Source: Ciona intestinalis
Lineage: Eukaryota > Chordata > Ascidiacea > Phlebobranchia > Cionidae
Length of the DNA stretch: 64,000 bases
Direction of reading: 5' to 3'
Assembly: GCF_000224145.3 (NCBI RefSeq)
Contig: NC_020179.2
Coordinates: 2,941,885 to 3,005,884 of the forward strand
Position numbers and translations under genes: made by a program. Below, in pieces: positions 20,913 to 32,600 of the stretch (position 1 is its first letter; every line of letters starts with the position of its first letter). The notes under the pieces were generated by a model, which was given only the letters and a program-made list of their open reading frames with translations, was not told the DNA's origin and searched no databases.

Positions 20913-22848
20913 ATGTCGTCGAGGTCATTTCGTGCGAGCTCCGATCGAAAAGTTTACGTTGGCAATCTTGGAACGCACGCATCAAGAGAGGATCTTGAAG
21001 AAGAATTCAGCTACTACGGAAGATTGGACAGCGTTTGGGTCGCAAGAAACCCTCCAGGTTTTGCGTATGTTCTTTTCGAAGATGCCCGAGATGCAAAAGA
21101 TGCCGTTCGTGGATTAGATGGAAAGTAAGATATATTGTTAAAAACTTCAATATTATTTTGAGCTTTTTTCCAATATTGTACATATTGCTACAGAAACTTA
21201 TGTCGTTTTTATATATTTTACTGTTTATTTGAAACTAATTATTATACTAAACACATTTTTTGAAGGAGATTGCCATTGTTATAGATTTCACTGTTTATTT
21301 GAAACTAAATATGTTCTTTTACCCCATTTTCAGAATAATTTGCGATCGAAAAGTAAGAGTTGACATTTCAAACTCCCGAAGTACCGGTCGGCCTGCACGA
21401 CGTGGTCCTGCTCCATATGATAGATATGGAGGAGGAGGTGGTGGTGGAAACCGAGGGTTTCGAAGCGATATGAGATGTTACAACTGCAGCGAGACCGGTC
21501 ACTTTGCACGTGATTGCCCAAGGTCTAGAGGGTAAGCTTAAAATTGTTTTGTTTAATTGCGGTTACTTTATTATCTTGTTAGAAGTATAGGTTTTAAGGT
21601 TTACTTTGATGATCCTTCAACCCAACAATCATTGATGTGAACATTGCGCTCTCTTATGGCACAGCTGAGTATGGAAACCTCACCAAAATATAATATTATA
21701 ATTTGAAACAATTCATAAGCTATTAATTTAATTCCAAACTTTGCCGTGTCAAACTTTTAACTGAGCATATCACTGCCCTTCTAGGCTGATTTTCATGTCA
21801 CCGAGTGTACATTATTGATACGAGGCCCATGTACGTGGTGCACAGTGGCTCAGAGCGCCTAATGAACGATAGAGGGCATGAACGATATGTGATCGTGGTG
21901 CAGTGTGCGTTTTTGTTCGGTGCGAGTGATCGCAGAATGAATGACCCGAGATCGGCTGAACTATTACAGCGCGCTTCTCAACGATTAGGAATTTAGTGGT
22001 GGCTTTTCAGTGTTTGGCAAGTAATAACCTATTTACGTCAATTCGTCATCACATGCAATGCACCAAAGGCCACTTTTTCTTCAAGTTAAATTTTTCTATT
22101 TATTATCCGGGCAATACGTTGGTATCATGAGCAGCATGTGACTCATTTGCTTCATTTTCTCAGTGTGGGTAGGCGTCGCCGCTCCCGCTCTTATTCTAGG
22201 TCCCGTTCACGATCTCGATCCTACTCCAAGTCCAGATCTCGTAGTCCAAGGAGAAAGAGATCACGCAGAAGTCGATCGCGCAGCACGTAAGTTATGATTG
22301 AATCATTTAATAAAATGTGGGAAACAGTTTTATCATCTTTCTGTTTCTTAAGATCAAGTGCTGAGCGCAAAAGTCGCAGCCCAAGAAAATCAAGTCGTGA
22401 AGATCGTCGACGTAGGACCAGATCTGATCGCTCCAGCCGTTCCAGATCAAAATCGGAAGATAAGAAAGGTTCTCGTTCCCGTTCAAGAAGTCGTGACAAA
22501 GATCGGAAGAGTCGCTCTCGATCCAAATCCGTGGAGTATATTGAGAAGAGGGATTCTAGAAGTCGATCACGCAGTGCTGATAAATCAAAGAAGAGCAGAT
22601 CAAAATCTCTGGATCGATCCAGGGATCGCAGTGCCTCAAGGAGCAGATCTCGTAGCAGGAGTCCTCGGGGTAATAAATCTAAAAGTAGGTCCAGATCTCG
22701 TACCCCAGTGAATGGTGTCGAGAATGGAAATTCTCCACGGAATCGCAGTAGATCTCGTTCTAGGAGCAAAGATAATGCACCCGAAGATGAGAGGCAAAAA
22801 GAACATTCCAGATCACCGAGTCCCAATCGCTCTGATAATGAAAACTGA
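20913..22848 (+). CDS. SRSF7: SR splicing factor with zinc knuckle, SRSF7 (9G8) type
   Basis: Four exons: 20913-21124, 21334-21531, 22164-22286, 22353-22848, giving 342 residues (human SRSF7 is 238; the extra length is RS tail). Residues 12-85 form an RRM with RNP2 VYVGNL and RNP1 PPGFAYVLF, and the family line [20 protein letters not shown] Gly-rich linker leads to one CCHC knuckle, [14 protein letters not shown], the hallmark that separates SRSF7 from SRSF3. The last two exons encode a long Arg-Ser domain ending in an acidic DNEN. SR proteins bind exonic enhancers and recruit the spliceosome; SRSF7 also acts in mRNA export. The intron between the knuckle and RS exons contains a candidate poison exon (21785-22020). 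A polyadenylation signal AATAAA is at 23109-23114. Confidence 0.95.
21785..22020 (+). promoter_or_regulatory. Candidate poison cassette exon in SRSF7 intron 2
   Basis: A GC-richer island lies between a good acceptor (CACTGCCCTTCTAG, ending 21784) and a donor (CAA then GTAATA, at 22021). If spliced after exon 2 it reads 10 sense codons and meets an in-frame TGA at 21816-21818, and its 236-nt length also breaks the frame. It contains ACGATAGAG and GAACGATA, similar to the purine-rich ACGA sites bound by SRSF7. SR genes are known to autoregulate through such exons and nonsense-mediated decay. Exact ends are inferred. Confidence 0.55.
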
Positions 22849-23658
22849 TGATATTTTTAAAAAATTCGACCAACGCATAATTTCTGTTCAATGACAGAAA
22901 TGGTTCATTTTTGTATCCGCTGAACTGCAAACATTCCTAAAACGTTTGGGATCTTTTTATCCGATAAACTGTAACTTTTACACATGATCATCAATAATTA
23001 CAGTTTAAGTTTTAAGTTAATTTTATGAACACTAGATCTTTGTATTGTCACCATACTCGAAAATGCGTCATTTGAAAATCTTGTAAATTAGTTCGACCAT
23101 CAAGTGTAAATAAAACGTTTGTGTAGTTCATATAATATAAAGTTTTCAAAACGTTAAAACAAAAGTACGTGGGTGCAAGAACAGGTAAGGTATATTGTTT
23201 ATAGGTAAGGTATATTGGTTATTAAAATATTTACCTTTAGTTTGTTAGGGTTTGTAGACTAGTTCAGCTGTGGGCGTACTAACCCTCAATTTGTTTATAT
23301 TTTTAAGTAATGATTCAACTAAGGGAAAAAGGTATAATTCCGGATTAAAAATGTGGGGAGGAAAAAAGAAATGGTTATTATTTCATGCTTGGCCACGTGG
23401 TTAAAACGCAGTCATCCATAACAACATTTGTTTTGAGAAATCCAAGAATTGTTTGTTGTTCATTTTAGTCGATCATGATAAAAGCATTGAGTAGAGGTCG
23501 TTTGTTTATATACACTGTATGTACCTTTACGTGAGAAAGAGTATTACTATCAAAAATTGCACATATTTTATATTTCTGTCCACGATTTTTAACCAGGTAG
23601 TAAACGGAAAGTACCAAAATAAAAAAAGTTATATTAATATTTGTAGCAAATGATTTAA
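22849..23658. other. SRSF7 3' UTR and spacer to TTC39C
   Basis: The 3' UTR probably ends just after AATAAA at 23109-23114. The remaining about 540 bp has no repeat copy or convincing coding frame and must hold the TTC39C promoter. Confidence 0.6.
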
Positions 23659-26600
23659 ATGGCAAATCCAGGAACCATAGAACTACCGCCCGACTTTGAA
23701 GATCACATTTTAGCTCACGAAGGAATAGCATTGATGTTAAATAATGGCTTCAAAGAGTCTCAAGCATTATTTGCAAAATTCAAGTAAGGAATCAGGGATA
23801 TAGATAGACCATTGTAATGTTTTAGTTCTTTGTTTTTACTTTGTGAAGAGTCCATTCCCTTATTATATGCTAACTCAGTATATGCTAACTCAGCGGTTCA
23901 TAGACTGCGGTCCATACAGCAGTTTCAGAAAGTCTGGATAGTAGAGTCTTATCGTATTTGATCGTTTTTGCTTTTTCTTTCATTGGCGTGTTTTTGCATT
24001 TTTCCTATAGCATTCTTTCATCTTTATAGAGCCGCAATATATATTAAAATTGCAAAGGGTCCCCCAAGCAAAATTTTAAAATAGTTTGGGAACCTCTGTG
24101 CTAACCCATATAACCCTTAACTACCAACCTCTAACATTTTCCACCAGCCTAATCTGTAACGTACCAGAAGATTCTTTACTATTGGCTTTCATTCATACCA
24201 CTTACTAGTGGAAAATCATCCACTAAGTACCATACAGGGTAACTCGTTAAGGTGACTGTACACAGTATCCGGAATTTGTCCGCTTTGTCCTGATTTCGCT
24301 GCCGCAAGCTGAATTGGACACGGGTTTGCATACGACTTCGCAAGCAAATTCGCACGCCGGATACTGTGTACAGCCACCTTAAGCTGTCACAAGGTGTATG
24401 AAACAGAACACCTGTGTTATAATCACAATCATTTCCAGCCATTCAAGGATAAAGCAAGTTACATTTATTCATTCCTACGTTTTATTTCACAGAGACAGCA
24501 GTCCATTGATGAGTGCTGGCTCCAGCTTTGTCTGTTTTATGGTAAGTTATTTCTAAATACTGTTTTTTATTCTTTCTTATAGTATATTTACTTATTTTTA
24601 TGTTTTGAAATGCTTTTACTTTTTCATACCCCCTCGATCTAATTTAAAAAGATTGTAAACATTTTGTGGTGTTAGTGAAATATCTCCCCCACATTATCTG
24701 CTTACCAGTAACCAATAACCCTTAACTAATAACTAACCAAAAACCCCACATATTTCATATATTTTCAGCAAGGTTTAATGAGTTTTGAAGATGACAAGTT
24801 AGAAGAAGCAGTCACTGCTTTAAAATCGACACAAAAGTTATGCAATAACGCAGAGGACGATATACTTGATGTTTTAAAAAACAAATTCAGAAAAAAGGTG
24901 CTACTGTCATATATTTTATTATTGTTACAAAATTAATACATTATGATATAATTTGATTTTAGATGTCACTTAAGATTTGACTGAATAATTAAATTTAACG
25001 GAGTAGGTAACAAACAAAAATGCCCGTTTTAGTGTAAAAATGTCTGTTTTGGTGTAAAAATGTCTGTTTTGGTAAAACAATGTCTGCTCTGGTGGGAAAA
25101 ATGTCTGTTTTAGGAGTTAAAAATACATTAGGAATATGCTGAAGTTGTGCTCGGGTTCGCCGAGCACTGAGCCTTAACGAAAAGCAATGAGCCCGAGCAC
25201 CTATGACATCACCAAGCAGGTGCTCAGGCTCGGCGCTCTGCAAAAAAAGGAGGCGCTCGGGCACAAGGTTTTGAGTGTAGGCTCGGCTTGACACATCCTT
25301 GTAATACATTGTCCGCGTATTCATTGAATGGGTACTCAGGCAAGCAACCGTCTAAATTATGGATTCCTTTAATTAAATCCCTATTCCCATGTGTCACATC
25401 CAACAAAGAATTTAATTGGAAACTCTTATTTTCAATTTATTCAAATTAGCTTCGTCCAAAACAATTTGGACCACCTGATTTTACCTGCACTACAGAGTAA
25501 TTATAATGTAATCAGGTATTGGTTCTTTTACATTGTTTCAAAAATACCTAAATGATAGGAATCAGTTTCTTATACTGGGCTAGTTTTAAAGTCAATAATA
25601 TTCTGGTGTAGTAACTGTTTTTATTGCACACCCAAAACACATATAATACTTTACTGCTTTGTCTTCAGGCACCAAAGAAAAAACCTTTATCAATCGAATC
25701 TGTGTTACAAAGAAGAATCATTGTTGGTGATTGTTACTTGTACATTGCTCTTATATACTTCATAAAACAGGATCTCACAGGTAGGACCAAAAATAATAAA
25801 CATAATCTGCAATGTATGACTGCAAGATCTTTATTTTAAAGGGGGTCTAGTATTTTTAAACATGGGCTGTTGTGTGCGTATGTGTTCTTGGGCAAGACAC
25901 TTAACAGCAATTGCTCCAACCGAGTGGTCACTAATGCGTTTTCCGAATTAACAGCCATTCTTAAAAGAAAAAAAAATTCAAAAAAATAATCACTTACAAA
26001 GTAACATACATAATATGTACATGGTAACTAGTAAGCTGGCACAAGGTGTATGAAACAGAACACCTGTGTTATAACGACTGTGGTTTTACACCCACGCGAG
26101 GATTAAGTAAGTTACATTCATACATTCATTTTTCCGTCAGTTTCAGTATAATCATGACAGCACGAATGAAATGTGTATCTCCGGTCTGTCAAAACATTAA
26201 GATCTAAATATAGCTATAAAGATAACAACTCTGGTTTATTGGTTAACAACTTACAGGAAGTTATCTTAGCTTTATTTAACCACCACATTGTGTAGGTTAT
26301 ATAAAAGGTGGCTGGATGCTTAGGAAAGCGTGGAAGGTTTATGAAAGATGCCACAAACAAATCGTGGAATTGTTGAAACAACATGAAGTGGAACTTTCTG
26401 TGAGTTGTTATTTTATATATAGTAGAAAGGGGGAAAATGGGACACTTTTTTAATATGTTTTCCCCCCAGTTTGGTTGTAAACAATGAACATCCAAGCAAT
26501 TATAAAACCGTATCCTCACGACTTTCATAGGCCGTTGTTAATTGTTTAAAACACGATCAGGATATTATGCCCTAAAGGTGTCCCATCTTCCCCCACCATA

Positions 26601-29600
26601 CTGTATATCTCTGGCAAAATTTAAAATATATTCATATCAATTGTGGTACCTGTAATTCCAAGGTAAACATATAAATTTAATACAGATATATGCAGTATAG
26701 TAGGGTGAAGGAAGATAGGACAACTTTTCATTGTATTTTCTCTTCCCATTTGGTAGTAAAAAAGGACCATTTATTAAGAATTATAAAACCGTATCCTAAT
26801 GACTCCCATAGATTGTTGTTAATTGTTTAAAACACGATCAGGATATTTGGATATTATGCGCTAAAGGCGTTCCATTTTCCCCCACCTTACTATATGTATA
26901 TTGCAGGTATTACTTTAATGTACAGGTAGCATTAGAATACAGTATGAAAGTAAATGCAACTATGCAAGACTGTGTGGGTATCACTACTGTTTATAAATGA
27001 TTAACTTAACATGTACCTTGCTTCACAACACGCTTACAGTTAAAAACATATTTTAATTGAAAGAAAATAAGCATGGTCGCTACACCTAGCAAACAAACGA
27101 ACCATTTATGTTTGGTTATTATCAAGTTAAACTTCCAATAGAAACAACTACTTTTATCTACCTATGTATTTTACTTCAGCTTGTATTTTATTTTAGACCA
27201 CAGCAGATGTTGGTTTTGTGAATGGCAATGGAGAAGCAGGAGATTCCATTCCACCAGAACTCCCACATTCCGAGTCAACATCAAGTCTATCATCAAATGA
27301 AGATGATATCATGTAATTTATTATTGAATAATTTCATATTTAAAACAAAAATGTAAACAGACAAAACAAATTAATTTGGTTTTCCCCTAGCCTTGGGATG
27401 TTCTGGCGACTTAATAGGCCACCTTTGGCCCTGATACTAGGTCCCCTGGGTGTCTGACGTGACTATAGAACCTTACTCATTTAGAATAGAATTGATTCCT
27501 AATTAAAAAGAACAGTATATATATAATTGAAAATATAATGATAATGTTTTCTGTTTTTGATTCTATATTGTATAATGCAATAATTACTTTATCATGAGAA
27601 AAAGTCTGGCCTTTTAGTTTCAATCCATTCTATATAGGCTTTCCGAGGGCCTGATTTTAGGCCAAATTTGGCCCGTTACCCTAACCCTCAACTGGCTTTC
27701 TTACGCTACCATCTTGTAGGAAAGAAGAATTGGAGTTACCGGCTGCGTCCTCTTTCCCAAGCAATGGTACGGACCAGAAATCAACTCTTCTTCGTCTTTA
27801 TGGAGCTGTGTGTTTTGGTTACGGAGCAATTAATTTATGCGTGTCGCTTATTCCTCAAAACCTGCTACGTATCGTTAACATGATGGGGTTCTCAGGAGAT
27901 GGGGTCGCTGGCATGCGAGCATTACAAGTTGCGTGTGACAGTGAAGACATGAAGGCTCCTCTTGCAATGTATGTAACTGAATGAATGAGTTTAACTTAAT
28001 TTATCCTCGCGTGGTTTGAAAACGACTAGTGTTATAAGGCAGGTGTTCTGTTTCATACACCTCGTGGCAGCTTACGACTTACCGTGTATGTTACTTTGTG
28101 GGCGATTCTTTTTTGTGTATGCTTGATAATTTGGACAACCTATTTGTGACCACTGGGTTGGAGCAATCGTCATTAAGTGGCTTGCTTGAGGACATTTCGC
28201 CCACAATGCTAGCTGTGACGAGCCTTGAACCCATTACCACTGGGTTAGAGGCAGGCTCGCTAACCACTGTGCCACGGCGCCGTACAAAATCTAAGTTTGG
28301 TTTGTTAACAAAACGGTCATATTATCTAAGCATAATATGTTTGTGTTTGTGAGTTGAAATGCACATTGCAATTTTCATCTATTCTTACCCTTATAAAGTG
28401 ACCTTATAAATAGTACTTTCAATTATTGGAAGAGCTTTTTAGCCTTATGATTTCTTCTTTAAACATTTACAAAAATAAATCGAGCCTAATTTCTGAAAAC
28501 TTTATTTTAATGATTCTTAGGTTGTGTTTGTTATGGTACCATACTGTTGTTCGTCCTTTCTTTTCTGTGGATGGTGATGTCGCAGATGCTGGTCTTCCAG
28601 AGGCTGAGCGACTCTTAGAGATAAACCAGGAGAAGTATCCAACTTCTTCCCTGGTCCTCTTCTTCCAAGGAAGAGTCCGAAGATGCAAGGTTTGTCTTCT
28701 ATTCTGTATGGGTGAGGTCCTGGGATTTGGGCCATATTTTGCCCATTACCCCAACACCCACTGCTTTCATAGGTCGTAAAGAATCGTATAGTAGGGTGGT
28801 GGTAGATAGGACATTTTTTTTTCTTTTTTCGTCACAACTGGTAGTAAACAAAGAACATCAAAGAATTATAAAACCTTATCCTCACGACTTTCACAGATTC
28901 TTTAAAACAAGATCAGGATTCAGGATATTTGGATATTATGTGCTTAAGGTGTCCCATCTTTCCCCACAGTACTATACTGCATATATTGCACATTGTTGAA
29001 ACATTGGTACTTAAACAATTGCCAGAAGAAATTTTTTAGAAAAGTAGAAAACAATAATTATGTAGTTAACAGTTTTCATACTGTGTTTATACATTGGTTA
29101 TGATATATTGTGCTCTTTTTGCATAATAATACAACTTTACAAATCCAATAGATAGCATTTAAAAAATTAAATTTAGTTCTAATGAATATTCTGGCTGTTT
29201 TGGTAGACAGTTGTCAATGTACTTCCACCTATGAAATGTCAAGTCTAATCAATTTCCCTCATAGAGAGATGTCAATGGTGCTTTAGAATCTCTTCAAGCT
29301 TCTTATGACCAGGCTCAAGAGCAGAGAGAGCTACAACTCCTGTGTTCATATGAAATAGGTATTATTTATATTTTTGTATTAAATTTTTAATTTTTATGAC
29401 TTTACTTTACTTTTCAACAGGCTGGTGTTGCATTATGCAGTTAAACTGGGAGCGAGCTTTGGAAAATATTGTCAGGTTTGTATTATTATTATGTTGTTTG
29501 AAATATTTCCAGTTTGGGTTGTGCAATAGAAAAAGTTTACTATATCCTAGTTTATTACCATTTCAATAAAAGTCATTAGTATTAAATGCAGTTAAAACTA

Positions 29601-32600
29601 AATGAAAACATATTTGATAAATTTGATACAATTTTTTTTATCATTTAATAAATTTGTTTTGAGAATATTTGGAGTGACGTTGTTAAATTGCAGTTAAAAC
29701 TAAATGAAAGTTATTTGATAAATTTGATATTTTTTTTTATCATTTGATAATTTTTTTTTAATAATATTTGGAGTGACGTTGTTAAAATGCAGTTACATTC
29801 ATAGTCGTCAAACATTGGGGAACCTTTTTATTTTATATTGTGAATGTAGTATACTTCAACTCTACCTATATACACTTACAACTGACATGGTTTAACCCAT
29901 TTTAAGCTTTAAATTGGACTGATAAGCAAAAGATTCACATATCATCCCATGCACCCCTAGTGTTATGCCTATGCTTGTCTATATACATTTTCTTTAATAC
30001 ATTGGGGCATGCCTTTTCAGTTCACCTACAAATGACCTGTATTTACGATTCCTTTTATTATAAGCCCAGTGGACAGATTTTTAATCAAGATAATGCACCA
30101 GTACTTAATGGCTGCAGCTAATGCATTCTTATGTAGGTTGAAGCTGGAATCAAAATGGTCTGTATGCTACTATGCATATCTAACAGCATGTGAGTTGCAT
30201 TTGATACTAAAATCTGATAGAAATTTCGTTTTTTATAAAATGTGTATTTTAATATTTTTGATAAACTGTGCACACTAATTAGGGTAAAGTTATACTTACT
30301 GTTGACCTTTCAATGTTTATTAATGAAAAACTAAGTTTAACTTAAACAAGCCAGTAAACCAAGACGAACAAAATGTAGTATTATTTTCACAATGTAAAAT
30401 AAAGTAATGATAATCTAAAATGCCCTAGTCGATGTCATTCGACAATGTAACACGTGACCCATCAAATACAGTCAGGTGACCTATAGCATAGAAAAGGAAA
30501 ATGATTGAGGTTAAAGTCCTACGTAATATGATAACACTTAAACTTGCCAACAAAAAGATTAATGAAACTTCAATTTTTGCATTATTGTGTCGTTGTACAA
30601 GACACTTATATTGCTCCAACCCAGTGGTCAATAAAAGGGATTTTAGAACCCTTGGTGTTGGGGTAATGTGCCAACTATGGGATAAATTGCAGGAACCCAT
30701 TGTGTCAGCTGTAGGACCTCATTCACACAGAATAAAATAGTGTATGTCAGTTGTGCACTGTGGTAACGTGGTTTCATGCACTTTAGCAAGGTGTGCTATC
30801 ATTGTTGGCAAATGTCTGCGGCAAAACACTTAACCGCAATTGCTCCAACCCAGTGGTCACTAATGGGTTGCTCAAATTATCAACCATACGTAAAAACAAT
30901 GAAAAAAACATAAAATAATCACCCACAAAGTAACATACATGGTAACTCGTAAGCTGGCATGAGGTGTATGAAACAGAACACTCCATTTAATGACTGTCGT
31001 TTTCCAGCCATGCGAGGATAAAGCAAGTTACATACATTCATTCAGTACAATAAAATTAAGTATGATTTTCCCTTAGTGCTTGAAGGAGTGCGTGGTGACC
31101 TCAAGAAATGTCAAGAAATGATGATTGAAGTTCCGAAGTTGATGAAAAGAAAAAATAACCAGCTTGAAATGTTCGTTGTTAGAAAAGTAAGTGTATTTCT
31201 GATTCTATACATCTATGTTTTAGAGCTCTGCTTTGTCTGGATACTGATACTAATAGAAGGATAGGCATATGTGTCGTTGGGCAAGTCACTTAGCAAACAT
31301 TTTTTTAACTCAGTGGTAACTTTTTGCTTGTAGGCTTGTAGCACTATGGGTGTCGGGATAGTGGGCCACCTGCCCTAAATCTAAGGTCCCATGAAATGTT
31401 TTGCTGTAGGACCTCNACCGACTATGAATACAATATGGTTCTGCCTGCTATATAGCAACTGTATCAAATTAATTAATTATTTCCAGGCAAAAGTTTTCCA
31501 GAAGATTCCACCAACAGATGAACATTGAACGNNNNNNNNNNNNNNNNNNNNNNNNNNNNNNNNNNNNNNNNNNNNNNNNNNGTTCCAGAAGATCCACCAA
31601 CAGATGAACATTTGAAACTCCTTATTTTTGAAATTGTTTATTTGTGGAAAGCTTTCCCGAATTGCGAGGAGGAGAATCTAAAACAAATGCTTAAAGGTTA
31701 GAAGTTTGTTTAACTATCTTGGTTTGAATAAATAAAGTTATAAGCCTTTTTGCTCTTTTATAGAGTTTTGATATGCATATATTCTATATGACTGAGGCCA
31801 AGGTGAAGCACATCAGCAAAAAAATAATTTTTATCAAAGTAGGTGCTATACCCCACACTCAGTGTTACTTTTTGTATTTAAATCGAATTTAAATCCCCAC
31901 TTTTTGGGATCACTACGTTTTAAGTTAACTCCTGTATTTCTATGTTATCGTATTCTGTTATGAACACTGGCCCTTTTTATTATTACTTTCCCGCCGAAGC
32001 TGGTTTACTGTTATATACCGCTCTCTCTGGCTCTACAGAGTCACTGTTAGTTTAACCAGTATACTGTGTTTGTATTATGTCTGATTTTACGTCTCTCACT
32101 TTGTTTTATGTTTAAGCTGTGCTCTGTAACGACACTTATGTCTAATAATACCCAGTAGTTTACACTGTGTTACATTATGGATATTGACTGAATATGTTTT
32201 GTTGCAGAATGTGAAAATGTTGCCAATCCATGTTTGAAAGGTTTAAAACATCTCATTCTTGCTGCTTTGCACAAATGTTTGGGCAACACTACAAAAGCTG
32301 TGGAGTATTTTCAATCTGCGGCACAGGTGAAATATTCAGTTTTACAAAGATATTACGTATATTTTACTTAATAAAGTTTCGTATCCTGGTTACCAGCATG
32401 TTTTGAATATTTTGGATACTTATGTGTAATTTCTTTGCTGTAAGTGTAAAGCAAATCTGCTTAACAATAATGGTGGTGATTTTTATATTAAGTTTTACTT
32501 GATTTGTTATATTGTCTCATAGAGTGACGTTAGTTGCCAGCTTTAAAACAGGGGTTTACATCATATGTTTTTTTTTGTGCTCAAAATTTATCCAGCTGTT

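Noticed and set aside
22221-22826. Minus-strand 201-codon Leu/Arg/Asp-rich frame
   Set aside because: Antisense shadow of the Arg-Ser codons of the SRSF7 gene.
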